Assembly: GCA_012931725.1 (NCBI GenBank)
Contig: CM022944.1
Span: 64,001,982-64,065,981, forward strand
Length of the DNA: 64,000 nt
Direction of reading: 5' to 3'
DNA from: Litsea cubeba
Taxonomy: Eukaryota > Streptophyta > Magnoliopsida > Laurales > Lauraceae
Below the pieces are notes generated by a model, which was not told the origin of the DNA, did no database searches, and saw only the letters and a program-made list of their open reading frames with translations. Positions 46,368 through 57,925 of the stretch are shown here, one piece after another. The position numbers and the translations under genes are program-made. The first letter of the stretch is position 1, and every line of letters starts with the position of its first letter.

Positions 46368-47312
46368 TCATTTCAGGGTTGATAGGAGGGCTGGATGCGG
46401 ATGGCTGTGAAGACATGAATGAAGCCGGAGAGGCAGATACCACAGAATGAGAATCTGAAGAAGAAATGGCAGAATAAGCATGCGAATTTCAATTTTCTGG
46501 TCGTTTCCTGCATTCAGAAATGATATGCCTATAGCTTTGCAGTAGTTACAAACTTTTCTTCTGCACTGAGAAGAAAAATGGCTATACTCCTTACAAGCGA
46601 AGCATTGAATCTTGCTCAAGTCCTGGATCTGACTGTCGCGTCTGGAGGTTTTCCCTTTTGCCATATATGCAACTTCAGCGGGACCAGTGGATAATTGTTG
46701 GGATAGTTGATGCTGAGTGACTATCCGTTGTTCTTCGCGGAGCACTTCATTGAGACATGTATCCAAAGAGGGAGATGAATGTCGACTCATAAGATTGGAT
46801 CGAACGTTTTCAAATTCAGGGCGAAGTTTCATTAAGAACTGATCTCGTTGAGTAATTTTATGAACTTCCTGAACCCTAGATAGAGTATCTCCAGTGATAG
46901 TGGCATAGGCAATATCCGTGTATTCAGTCCAAAGGGCAAAGAATTCAGAATAATACTCCTGGACAGTCATTTGTCCTTGAGAATATTGAGCAATTTCATA
47001 TTCTAATTGGAACCGACGGGCTGAATTCTCTTGGTGATATATGCGTTTCAGATATCCCCACATATCTTGAGCAGTTCTATAGGGCTTAAGATGTAGAAAA
47101 AATTGGGGTTCCACTGCGCCCAACATCCAGCTCATAATTTGTGCTTCTTTGGTTTTCCAATCTTCGAATTTTTCATTTGCCGTTGGCTTTTGCTTAGGAC
47201 CAGGAATGCGGCCCCATAATTTTTTACCTTTCAGATATAACTCAAATTGATAGGCCCAAGCAGAATAGTTTTTCCCATTGAATTTAATCAATTGCATTTC
47301 ATTCTTGTCCAT
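46368..47312 (-). pseudogene. E2 gag
   Basis: Starts MDKNEMQLIKFNGKNYSAW at 47312 (the frame is open further upstream but without homology). It contains WMLGAVEPQFFLHLKPYRTA, DMWGYLKRIYHQENSARRF and a knuckle CFACKEYSHFSSQC. A second knuckle starts CNYCKA and is lost to a one-base deletion near 46535, after which HIISEC-like codons appear in another phase. Confidence 0.85.
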
Positions 47313-47946
47313 TTTCAATCCACAGAGGACAATAGTAACAGACAGATGGAACAGGAACCAGACAGTAACAAAAAAAAACAGTTCAGTTGAATAGTAGAAA
47401 GTGTTGATTAAAGGAGGCAGCAACACCAGAGAACCAAGAACAGCCCAGAAATCAACAGATCACAACAGATCTCATATCTGTAAAAAAATTGCACACAAAA
47501 TTGGTCCAGACGACCAAGATTTTTTGCATAAAACAATAGGTGGGGCCCACTGATGATTCAATCTACCAGATCAGGATGATCAGATAGATACTCCACAAAA
47601 ATTTTGAACCAACACAGCAGAGAGAGAGCAACAATCGGAAACGTATGCTCAAAGATGGACAGATTTGATGAAAAGATATTGCAGAAACTGGTAAACCCAA
47701 ATAGTGATAAAAAAGTCTACCTCTGATTCTTCAAAAATGTTGAAAAAATAGCCAAAAAATCCCAAAATAACAGGCGACCAAGACTGTAGTGACTTTCTGA
47801 TCAGATCTGATCTGATGATGATGGCCCTTTGATGATCTTCATAGCATGTCGTCGTGTAAGACTTGTTCAAAACTCTCCTTGAGTACTTTAAACGAGAGAG
47901 ATTAGATGGATATTAACCTCTCTATTGCACCCTATCTCTGATACTA

Positions 47947-48219
47947 TGTCACGAATAATCAAGAAGAATATTGACAAAGACTGAATGGAATTCCATGATC
48001 CCTTGAGGATTCACCATTTGCATTTATAGATCAGAAATGCCCAATCTTGGGCTACAATTGCAATCAATTAAATATCCTATTTTAGTATGTATTGTTGTAC
48101 AAGTCTATCTAGTATCAATCTATCAAACTTAGTATGTATTGCTGCACAAGACTTATAATATGATGGGCTTTGTAGATGGGCCAAGGATGGATCAATATTA
48201 TAATGGGCCTGTGTTAACA
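47947..48219 (-). mobile_element. 5' LTR of copia E2 with adjoining primer site
   Basis: From TGTCACGAATAATC to GTTAACA. Next to it, at 47935-47946 on the - strand, TAGTATCAGAGA is a mutated form of TGGTATCAGAGC (Met-initiator primer site). Confidence 0.88.
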
Positions 48220-51102
48220 GCCCCATCTTACTATCTAGTCGTCCCCCAATCCTTCCAAATGCATTCCTTTCAAGTTTGAGGAAATGTGGATTAGCCACCC
48301 TTCTTTCAGGGACCTGGTGACAATGGTTTGGAGCCATCCTATTCAAGGCAATCCCCAGTTTATTCTTAGTCAGAAGCTCAAGTCCCTTAAACTCAAGCTT
48401 AAGACTTGGAACAAGGAAGTCTTTGGTGTCCTCAAATCCAACATCTATGCAGCTGAATCCAGCATTCTCCTTCTGCAAGATAGTATGGATGCAAACCCTT
48501 TGGAATCAACCAAGGCAGCCTTCGGTCAAGCCAGAAGCTCCATGCAAAACCTGCTACAATCTGAAGAAACCCATTGGAAGCAGAAATCTAGGACTAAGTG
48601 GCTGAAAAAAGGAGACAAAAATACTAGCTTCTTTCAACTAGCAGCAAAAATCAGAGGATCCAAAAACAGAATTGATCAAGTAGAATTCAAAGGTAATTCT
48701 CTTGAAGATCATTCCCAAATCAAAGAAGCTGCTGTGGAATTTTTCTCTAGCATTTTCTAGCAATCCCTGGTCCCAAAATGCTTTGCTTCAGGCCACACCC
48801 TCCAATGAAGAAATCAGAGCTTCAATGTTTAGCCTCAAAAGATCCAACTCTCCTGGTCCTGATGGTTTCTCCAGTTCTTTCTTCTGTAGCTGCTGGGACA
48901 TAGTGGGAATGACAGTCATAGCTACTGTAAAAAAAAAAAGTTTCCTTTCCGAAAAGCTTCTAAAGGCTTCAAACTCTTTCTTTATCTTCCTTATTCCTAA
49001 GGTTGCAGTCCCCTCCTCCTTTGGTGATTACCGCCCCCATCAGCTTGCTAAACTTTCCCTATAAGGTTATTTCCAAGATCCTGGCAACAAGATTAGCTTT
49101 TGTTCTTCCTGACCTCATTTCCCTTTATCAGGTTGCTTTCTTAAAAGGAAGGAAAATCCAAGATCATATTGCTCTAGCAGATGAGCAGACTCAGAAACTT
49201 CAAAAGGGAGTCAAAGGTAAAGGCATTTGTCTAAAGCTGGACATTTCAAAAGCTTTTGACAAACTAGATTGCGCTTTTCTGTTTAAGGTGCTAGACTTTT
49301 TTTGGCTTCACCAAGGAGTGGATCTCCCTCATCCAAGAATGCGTGTGCTCTCCAAAGGGCTCTATTCTCATCAACAGGGAGCCTGCAGGCTATTTTAATT
49401 TGGGGAGTGGTCTAAGGCAGGGGGATCCTCTATCCCCTTACATCTTCATCCTAGCGGAAGAAATCCTAAGTCTCAACATTGCAAATCTTTTTTCCCATAA
49501 TCAAGTGGTCCCAATCTATAGAGCTCCAGCCTCCCCCTCTATATGCCACCTAATGTTTGCAGATGACATCCTTCTCTTTTTCAAGCTTTCACCTAGAGTA
49601 TTAAAGCTATTCAGAGAGTGTTGAAAGCATATCAAATGGCAGCTGGCCAACATTTCAATCTCTCCAAAAGTAAGATTCTCTTTGGCAATAGCAGGCATCT
49701 TTCAAATCAAGGATCTCAAGATCCGTAGGCATTTCTCCGGCTATATTTCCGCTCAAATATTTGGGAGTTCCCCTCTTCATTGGCAGCCCAAAAGCTAGAT
49801 ACTTTGAAAGTATGAAGGATTCCTTCAGGAAAAGGCTAGCTAGTTGGAAAAGTAACTCGCTCTCTTTCGCGGGAAGGGTTATTCTGGTGAAGCATGTGCT
49901 CCAAAGCCTTCCTATTCACATCTTGCTGGTTATCCCTATTCCGAATTCGATTTGCAGGTTCATGGAAAAATGGATGAGGATCTTCCTTTGGTCTGGAGGA
50001 TCTTCTCCAACAAAGAGGAGCCTTCTCAGCTGGAAAACAATGTGTCTTCCAAAATTAGAAGGAGGTCTTGGCTTTCATCGCTAAAGGACTTGATCTTGGC
50101 AAGCTTGGTTCATTTATGATGGACAACCATCTTTTCCTCTTCTCTGTGGGCTTCTTGGTTTAAAACAAAGTATTTCAAAGGTTTCTCTCCATGGCATCTA
50201 AGAGCTTTAATCTATGGTTCTTGCATTTGGAGGCAAATAAAGAGTAGGTCCCTCTTCTTGTTTCAAAACAGCCACTGGATTCTGGGTGATGGGAAAATCA
50301 TAAGTTTTTGGCATGGCAAATGGCATGGTCCTCTTTCTTTGGTGAAGAAGTTCCCTGATATCCTTCTTCCCTGGTATGAAACAGTGTATGATATCTTCTC
50401 AAACCCTCAGTGGCTTTCAAGTTCTACTTATCCCCAACAGGTGGTCTTTGCCTCCTCCTCTCTTTTGGAGGATTTCTCCCTCTCCAATATCCCTGATATG
50501 CTGATCTGGAAGAGCTCAAATTCCAGCCATCTCCCTTTCTCCGCTGCTTGGGAGTCCATTAGAGCTAGGAGCCTTCCAAGAGTTTGGTCTAAGTTTGCTT
50601 GGAACAGTCTCCTCAAGCCCTCCATTGCTTGTTTTGCCTGGAAATTGTTCCACAACAAACTTCCAACCAACTCGTGGGCTCAATCAATCGGAGTGCAAAT
50701 GGCGCCTTCGTGCTACCTATGCGGCATCCACCAAGAGATTCTTACAGTATGTTCTTCCTCTGCCCTTTTGCCTTGAACTTCTGGGCCTGGTTAGAAGCTA
50801 AAGGCAACATCTCTTCTACTCCTTCTTGCTCTGCTGCTGCCAGATGGAGCTCTTTTTCAGCCAACTCTTGTTACAAAGAAAAAAAGGGCCTGAGAGCTCT
50901 CTTCTTAGTGGCCATCTTCAGCTTATGGAAGGTTAGAAACCGGGCAATTTTCAACAATCTGAAGCCTTCCCTTGACACTGCAATCATCTTCTTCTTGGCA
51001 GAAGCTCCCTTAACTCTTGGTAAAGTGTCTTCTTCCTTTAAGAGCCCCACCCTTGAAGCCTTCTTTTCTCTATGTAATAAGCCTTCTCCTAATATGAGAT
51101 AG
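48220..51102 (+). pseudogene. LINE ORF2, reverse transcriptase and C-terminal part
   Basis: Resumes after E2 (DHSP then ILLSSRPPILPNAF). Then come a linker with WLKKGDKNTSFF, RSNSPGPDGFSSSFFCSCWD (about 48838), ISLLNFPYKVISKILATRL, CLKLDISKAFDKLDC, LRQGDPLSPYIFILAEE and the catalytic FADDILLF (about 49558-49581). ESMKDSFRKRLASWKSNSLS and a zf-RVT-like region (50258-50776, SLLKPSIACFAWKLFHNKLP) follow. The end is NKPSPNMR with a stop at 51100. At least six phase changes are present (near 48270, 48760, 49050, 49320, 49625, 50100 and 50740). FADD itself is intact. Confidence 0.85.
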
Positions 51103-51207
51103 CTTGTGCTCTGTTTTCTTTTGGTCTTCTTGTTTATTGTTATGCTTTCTTTTGTTGTTTCTTCCTTTCCTTATTAATTCAATTTGCAACTTAGCAAAAA
51201 AAAAAAA
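51103..51207 (+). other. LINE 3' UTR and poly(A) tail
   Basis: A T-rich 3' UTR of about 90 bp ends in 12 A residues at 51196-51207, the signature of a LINE 3' end made by target-primed reverse transcription. Confidence 0.75.
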
Positions 51208-51770
51208 CATCATGATATGGAGTACTGCAGAAGTGCAAATATCTAGCCATGATTAAATAAGCCATGGCAGTGATAATAAATAGGCAGAAATTCAACGGCT
51301 TGAGTCAAATTTTTTATCTTATGATATTGTTTGGTTCCAGAGGGACTATATTAAATATATTTTATTGTAAGTACTGATTTTGATTGGTCAGCTGACGAGC
51401 TGATTAGCTCTACTCGGCAATGGAGACCTCCCTCCTTCTTCTTGACCTCAACAGATCTTCCTGCCTGTATCATAGACAAATCATCGTTAGAGCTCGATCG
51501 GATGGTCCCATCGAGGACTCTCCGATGATAAAGTTAGAGTCTCCATTTTATCTTTCTAGTTGTATCTTTTTAGTTTCAAATTCACATACCTCTTTGTCTT
51601 ATCTTTTTTCCCCTTTTATCTGTCCATCTCTTGATTCTTTTCATCTTCTCTGCCCACATTTTTCCTTCTTTCTGAAAGTTTGGGATCCTTACCCTAGAGA
51701 GGGGGGGGTGCATAGGGTGATCTACAACTTAATGACCAAAATGACCAATTTTACCTTCTTTAATACAACT
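51208..51770. other. Unassigned spacer
   Basis: No domain, repeat unit or RNA gene recognised. The open stretch 51420-51782 (120 codons) has no recognisable motif and crosses into the LTR that follows, so I do not call it a gene. Confidence 0.5.
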
Positions 51771-53393
51771 TGTCACAAGTGATGATAATAAAATATAATG
51801 CAGAAGCTAAACAAAAACAATCACCACATAGCATGCACCATCACACAAAGATTTACAGTGGTTCGGCCTCAATGCCTACATCCACTACCGGCCTGTGATC
51901 CAACACCCCACCGGATTTTCACTATCTATGCTTTTCAATAGGCTAAGCAATAACCTCTAACAATGTGCTTTTCTAGGCTAAGCAATAACCTTTACAAGAA
52001 GAAAATTTTCTCTCAAAGTAGTGTCTACACAAACACTAGAAAAGATACAATTAAGCTCAATTACAATGCCTCTAAAATAGGCGGATATGAAATTGAAAAA
52101 CAAAATGAAATTGAAAAACAAACTCACACAATTCTCTATGAAATGCAAAGATGAAGGTTCAAAGTGCTTGTGTGAAAACTTCAATCAAGGATCCAATGAA
52201 AACTTAAAAATATATGCAAAGTTTAAAACACAAAGATAGATTGATTAAAGTAATATGAAAATCACATGCAAAAATACTAACTTGTTGATGATATGAAAAT
52301 CAAAGGCTCACAAGTTGTATGAAACTAGTTAAGACTAAACATGTGATGCATAAGCAAAGTAGTTTTCAAATACCAAATAGTTTTTCCTATGAGTTCTTGA
52401 AATGAAAACAACTTGATAAAGATTCAACTAAGTAAATGAGTCATGTTATAATAGAAATCAAACAATTTAGGCAAAACATGATTTATCAAAATGAGAAATG
52501 CTTAGATTGAATCAAGATGAAGAATCCAATATTTTAAATATCAAAGATTGAAGAAGAGTAAAGGATTCAACATTTCATAGTTATCATGCCACAAAGGATT
52601 TTCCAATAAAATAAACTAGCATGCAACTAATGATATGAGAAAAGCAAGGTTTACGAAGATGTTTAACTATAGAAACCAAGCTTTGTCTTTCCAAGTTGCT
52701 TCTCTTGTTCCCTTAAGCCTTCCCAATCTTGGGTTTGAATAATGTTCAAAAATCCCTTAAGACTGGTCTCCAAAAGTCTCAACACAAGAAGCAAGGAAGA
52801 AGAGAATATATAGAAAAAGTGTTGCAACAGCTCTAATGTCGGTCAGCCGACAAACAGGGTTCGGTCAGTCGAACTCAACGAATAAATTTCCGACGGTCAT
52901 ATTTTTTGAACCCGTTATACTGTCAGTTCACCGAGCTTGTTCGGTCAACCGAAAGGTTACAGGCACCGGAACCAACAGAACAAAAATGTGAAGGTTCATG
53001 CTCTTTAGTTTCCGAACCGAACTGAGTTTGGTTAACCGAACCTCAACCGACATGCTGACCGACAGAAATGCACCTTACTGGAAATGGAACCGACAGAGGC
53101 TCGGTTGAGCTCGGTTCACTTATCGGTTAGCCGACACCTGACCAACAATATATTCAGTCAGAATTCCAGATGTTATGAAGTTTGACTTATCATGTTTTTG
53201 AAAAACAATTCTTACAAATAGTTCTAAAGATATTAAAGTCAAATAAAACCTGTTTGAAATCAAGATTAGAACTTCTAATGATGGATTTGATAAAACATGA
53301 TATGAATAACCATTGGGCTTAAGCAGAGGTTCAAGTCAAGTTGACCTTGATCCGTGTCTGACCCGAGGATTATTTTGAATTTTCCCCCCAACA
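51771..53393 (-). mobile_element. Probable 3' LTR of Tat-2
   Basis: On the - strand it starts TGTTGGGGGGAAAATTC just after a purine run (TTGGGGGGAAAT, 53394-53406) and ends ACTTGTGACA, giving 1623 bp with TG/CA ends. A TATATA box is at 52812-52807. A segment typical of plant LTR R-U5 (GCCGAACCACTGTAAATC, about 51850) lies near the left end. Its partner LTR is not in the window, so the ends are inferred. Confidence 0.5.
52838..53150 (-). promoter_or_regulatory. Cluster of CGGTYARCCGA palindromes next to the TATA box
   Basis: About ten variants of TCGGTTAACCGA and TCGGTCAGCCGA type: GTCGGTCAGCCGAC, TTCGGTCAGTCGAA, TTCGGTCAACCGAA, TTGGTTAACCGAAC, ATCGGTTAGCCGACA. They begin about 25 bp upstream of the TATATA box in the direction of transcription. 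A similar cluster is in LTR H. Confidence 0.65.
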
Positions 53394-53674
53394 ATTTCCC
53401 CCCAAGCCAGTTTTTCCCTATCCGTTTTCCGAGGGGAAGAGGGGGCTTGAGATATTTTTCGCCACGCGTCCATCCAGGGTTCATTCACACGTCGGTATCT
53501 GTCATATGTCAATTCTTTATAAGCTGTCCCTTTCTTCTCTTTGGTTTCCAAGTTCATCCTAATCCTGCTCCGCCTCAAATCCCTCCTTCCAGATTCTGCT
53601 TCTATCACTCCCTCTCATATCCTCTTCCATTTACCCGTGGTAAGTCTTTTCTCTCTTCATTCTCTTCTGCTTAG

Positions 53675-55821
53675 ATGGACCTTAGGGATCTGCTCAACAC
53701 CCCAAGGGGTTTCTGATTTCAGAAATACATACCAGATTCCTTCAGATGTTTAGGTTCGTGACCCTCGGCCTGACGAATCTCTTCAAACAGGTTCCTTAGA
53801 AGGGATTCCTTTTCCAGCCATCGCCATCGTGGAGAGTGGTGTTATGTTTCCCCTAGACCCTCTCTTAGTCCTCTTTCTTTATTTAACCAATCTTTTTTCC
53901 ACTCAGTATTCTCCCAATCTTTATCACACTGTCATGGGAGTTGCCGCACTGAATAAGCTGCTCGGCACGAGCCTCGAAGTCTTTGATATTTTATATTACT
54001 ACATGTTGATCCCCTTAGACAGTAGCAAGTCGGTCAATTATTTGAAATCTAGGGATTCAAGTAGGCTTCTTATCCATTATCTCCTAGATTCTAACAAGTC
54101 TAGTAAGGGTGATTTCATCATCGTGAGTGGGAACTGGGAAACACCAACCATCTAGGGTGGGATTAATCGAACAGTCCCTCGATCCCTAGGCGTCCCAGGT
54201 TGGACTATTCTTCTTTTGGTGCTTTCCTTTGCCTGTCTTCTTTTATTCATCTACTGACTGCTATTCTTCTTTGTGTAGATGTGACAATCAACCGCATCCT
54301 TCAGTCACTAATCCGGACTGAAGAGCTAAAGAAGGTGCTTGAATATCGTGGGCCTGCCGAGCTATTTGGCTGGGGCTGAGCTGCTCATTTGTTGCTCGGG
54401 TACATCTGTACGTACGACAGCTTCTTAGCACTTCCTCCTTGGCACGAGCCACTGCCGTCCGTCCCTTTTTCTAAGTGAACGAAGGTTCCTGCTGTGAAGC
54501 CTTCCAGATCTACTAGGGCGGGTAATACTTCCAGCACTCAATCCTCGGCTTCTCAGCAATCCCTTGCCCCCTCTCAGCCTACCGGACAAATTCATTCTGC
54601 TTGGAAAGATTCTTCTGGCGAATCTTCTTCTTCCGCCGACCATCGGCAAACCCCCGTCTTAAATATCTTTGACAGTTCCTCCTCTCCTGATACCAAAAAG
54701 CTCTCTCTGGCAATGTCTCGTAAATCGAAGAATCTCTTTGATAGCCTCGACGATCTTCCAACTACCAGGGCAAGGAAAGCAAGGAAGGCTTCTCTGTCCT
54801 GTCCTTCGTCTGTCTTAGGCAAGAGAGCTGCTCCTGAACCCCAGCATGATCCTCATGAGTCAGAGATGGGCAAAGATCCTGTCAAGCTTGCCGAAGTTGC
54901 TGATTTATCTTCTTCATGGTTGGAGGATTTCCCATCTTCATTGCCTCCTCAACCAAGCTCATCGTCAGGTCGGAAGAGTTCGCTAGGAGCTTCCTGGGAT
55001 AAGAGTCCATCCTTGGGTGAGGGGATTTCGGGGTCTCCATCCTTGGCGTTGATCATGGGAAAATCTGCTCTTCTTCCCTCTAACATGAACCTGTATCACG
55101 CCTTGTCTATCGATGAGCTCATATCTATAGGAGTCCAGCAGTGCCTTCTGGTAGGTTGGCTTGTGATTATTCGGTCTCTTCTTTCCTGAAGTTTCTAACA
55201 ATGTTTATTCCTTGTTTTCAGGTTCTCTAAAAATGGTTTACCATTTCTGATCACCTAGGGAAACTTCAGAGGCAAGTGGAGGGTTTGGAGAAGGAGCTGA
55301 CAAATCCCAAAGCTACTCGGCGCCTAGCTGAATCCAATGCTGACGCCTCATTCAAAACTGCTAAGACTGTTGAGGTCCAGGCAGCTATTGCCAAGAGTCG
55401 CCTCGCTGCGACCGAGATAGAGCTTGAGGTTCTTCGTTCCAACCAGGTCGAGGTAGAGGAGAGGATTAGAGAAGCTGTAGAGAAATCTAAGGTCGAGACA
55501 AGGGAGGCTGTAGAAAAATCCAAGGATGCTCAGTTCAAGGAGACCGAGGCACTCTATTTGCAGCAAGTTAAGCAAATCGAAGTCCTCATGTTTAAGCGAG
55601 GTTACGATGTAGCCCTTGAAGATGCTGGGGTTCCAAAGGATTCTCCTCTTTGGACCAGATACGCAAATGTATCCGAACAAGTTCACCTTCTACCGCCGCC
55701 TATTGAATCCCAGTCCCAAATTCAGGCCGTCGATGTCATTCCGTCCACCAGCGGGGGCGGGGGTGAACGCCAGTCTTCTGCTGCCGAGCTGCCTCCCTCG
55801 GTTTCTGACATTCCTGAATAG
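53675..55821 (+). pseudogene. Antisense gene of Tat-2 (putative gypsy-type transposon protein)
   Basis: Antisense to Tat-2. Part 1 (about 53675-54190) begins MDLRDLLNTPRGF, shifts phase, and has FPLDPLLVLFLYLTNLFSTQ, DILYYYMLI and GDFIIVSGNWE, which resembles the family called putative gypsy type transposon (Transposase_28). Part 2 starts at 54279 after TTTGTGTAG (DVTINRILQSLIRTEELKKV), is Ser/Pro-rich, and ends at CTG before GTAGGT at 55151. Part 3 starts at 55222 after TTGTTTTCAG, with a long coiled coil (GKLQRQVEGLEKEL, AATEIELEVLRSNQVEVEER), and ends in TAG at 55819. The last intron is 71 bp and convincing; the first donor (CCCAG before GTTGGA, about 54204) is weaker. Several in-frame stops. 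Function unknown. Confidence 0.72.
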
Positions 55822-56462
55822 TGTGTCTTGTTGATTGGAAAATTCTTTTGTTTGGTTTTTGGTATTTTATGGCAATTTTGCCAACCAGTCTGCCCGACCT
55901 GTGGGCATGAAACTCCTTTTTTGTTTGGAATACCTGTTTGCCCGGACTGTGGGCTGATTCTAACCCATTTTTCGATTATGAAATGAAGTGTTTATTTCCT
56001 TTGATACTGTATTGTGTCTCTGTACTGCCACTGTTGGTTCTTTCCGAACTCTCTTTTTGGCCTAATGCTTACAACGTCATGCCTAGCTATTAGTTAAAAA
56101 GGAGATCAGTGCGGCACACCTAGTTTGGGTTCTTCCTAGTTAGGTTTTTATCCTTCGGTATGAAGTAGTGGGTCCTAAGTTGCCCTTCACTTTTCAGGCC
56201 TTGACCTTTTTTTGTGAGGTCGTTCCTGCTAGGACATGTCCTATCGCGGATCCTCAAATGATTTTAGTGGGACTTCATCCTTGGGACAAGAGTTTTTGCA
56301 ATATATATATAGGATGCAAGATATTCGAGTTCTTTGGCACAAAGATCAAAGGTAAAATTTCAATTCCATTCTTGGCATAAATAATTCTCATCGGATATTC
56401 AATGCTCAGAAATAGAATTTTTTCAAATTTGCTATGTTCCATGGCCTCGCCGGCGCTTTTCC
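55822..56462. other. Spacer between the convergent genes of Tat-2
   Basis: Non-coding. It lies between the stop of the antisense gene and the end of integrase, so the two transcripts would converge here. CAGTCTGCCCGACCTGTGGGC and a similar CCCGGACTGTGGGC form a short repeat (about 55886-55955). Confidence 0.55.
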
Positions 56463-57440
56463 TTAAAGTTTTTCCAGATGATAACCTCCTGTTCCACCAA
56501 CCGAGGTGACTCTGTATGGACCTTCCCAGGTTGGCTTGAGCTTGCCGTGGCTGGGATCTTTGGTGTTTGGAAGCACTTTCCTTAGAACCAGGTCTCCGAC
56601 CTTGAATGTTCGTACACGAACCCTCATCTGATAACTCCGAGCTAACCACTGCTGGTAAGTAGCCAGTTTGATCAGGGCTTGGTCCCTCAGCTCTTCGATC
56701 ATATCCAGCTGCTCGGCAATTCTTCCTTTATTCTGCTCATGGTCATAAGCCTCTGTTCTCATGGTCGGCGATCTAATTTCTAGAGGAATTACAGCTTCCA
56801 TTCCATATGCAAGAGAGAAAGGAGTTTATCCAGTTGACCTCCTCGGAGTCATCCTATAAGCCCATAGGACACTAGGGAGTTCATTCGCCCATCTTCCTTT
56901 TGCTTCGTCCAACCTCTTCTTTATCCCGTCTAGTAAGGTTTTATTGGAACTTTCTGCTTAGCCATTACTTTGTGGATAAACAGGAGTTGAGAAATGATGC
57001 ATGATGCTATACTATTCACACAGGCTTTTAAACGCCTTCCCTTCGAACTGTTTCCATTGTCGGTAACCAATGCTCTTGGTATTCCGAATCTGGTGATGAT
57101 ATTCTTCCATACGAACTGCTTGGTGTCGCTTTCCTGAATATGAGATAGGGGCTCAGCTTCTATCCATTTGGTAAAGTAATCTGTGGCAACAATTAAAAAT
57201 TGACAGTTACCTATTGACCTCGGCATGGGACCGACAATATCGATTCCCCACTTGTCGAACGGCCATGGGCTTATTATTGAGTTCAGTAGCTCGGCAGGTT
57301 GATGAATATCTTTGCCAAAGCATTGACATCTCTTGCATTTTTGTACAAATTTGAGAGCTTCTTTCTGCATAAAAGGCCACCAGTATCATTGTGACATTGC
57401 TCGGTGGGCCAAACTCCTTCCCCCGATGTGTCCACAACAG
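56463..57440 (-). pseudogene. Tat-2 integrase
   Basis: Zinc finger end VQKCKRCQCFG, the core with FDKWGIDIVGPMPR, VATDYFTKWIEAE and LVTDNG (second Asp), then a phase break and loss of the Glu region. The C-terminal part runs MEAVIPLEIRSPTMRTEAYD to LKPTWEGPYRV with the GPY motif (about 56510-56530). Confidence 0.85.
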
Positions 57441-57925
57441 GATCCCTCATGAATTTCCCACAACAGGTCTTCCACCTTGGTTGGACTTACATATTGTAAG
57501 TATGGACCTGAGTATGATCATCGGTATAACCGATTTTCTGGTGACAACCAGAATCTAGCTGCTTTCCTTCTGACCTTGTAGCTTTCTGTTCCGTCCTTTG
57601 GCAGTGATCCCCCTTTTAGGTACTTGACTAATGGTGTCATCCAATTCAGACCTTCTGATTCATGTTCAACACACATGATTCTCTAGTTTTCTATGCTCGG
57701 TGATGATTGGAAACCAACAAGAAACTCTCTTCTTAGCTCGGATTTTATCGTCGTAGCCAAGCTGGCCAAGCTGTCAGCATGTGCATTTTCTTCTCAACCA
57801 ATCTGCTTGATTTTGACATCACCGACCTCTTGGATTAGGCGTCATGCCTCTCCGACGTAAGCGACCATCCGATCATCGCGAGCTGCGTATTCTCTAGTGA
57901 GTCGATTAGCAACTAGTTGTGAGTC
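57441..57925 (-). pseudogene. Tat-2 RNase H to integrase linker, heavily decayed
   Basis: Fragments in several phases, including a zinc-finger-like HIGG...SLAHRAMSQ region near 57390-57440 and a linker with ACTCTTGGCAA-type remnants. No open frame over 60 codons. I infer that this was the end of the second RNase H and the integrase N-terminus. Confidence 0.5.

Larger units (their letters stand above)
42901..48219 (-). mobile_element. Copia element E2
   Basis: Ty1/copia element on the - strand with LTRs 42901-43184 (3') and 47947-48219 (5'), ends TGTCACG to GTTAACA, and duplications GCCCC (42896-42900, 48220-48224). It is of a different family from E1: the LTRs share little, but the proteins are related. 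Gag, PR, IN, RT and RNase H are all recognisable. The main frames are longer than in E1. Confidence 0.92.
34004..51207 (+). mobile_element. L1-type LINE, split by three later insertions
   Basis: LINE pieces are 34004-34214, 39540-39937, 41752-42900 and 48220-51207, about 4.7 kb in all. They encode ORF1 (DUF4283-like plus a Cys/His segment), then ORF2 with endonuclease, reverse transcriptase and a zf-RVT-like domain, ending in a poly(A) run at 51196-51207. Removing each insertion and one copy of its duplication makes the sequence collinear again, and ORF1 reads through in frame at 39937/41757. The 5' end is cut at 34003. No flanking LINE duplication was found. Confidence 0.85.

Noticed and set aside
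34004..51207. Flanking target duplication for the LINE
   Set aside because: The sequence after the poly(A) run (CATCATGATATGG) is not found at the left border, which is itself truncated by another LTR-like sequence.
51420..51782. A 120-codon frame after the LINE as a small host gene
   Set aside because: No recognisable motif or supporting signals, and it runs into the start of the probable Tat-2 LTR.
53639..53673. A 35-nt GTAAGT...TTAG segment directly before the ATG at 53675 as an intron
   Set aside because: It is too short for a plant intron. It may be a shortened remnant but cannot be supported.
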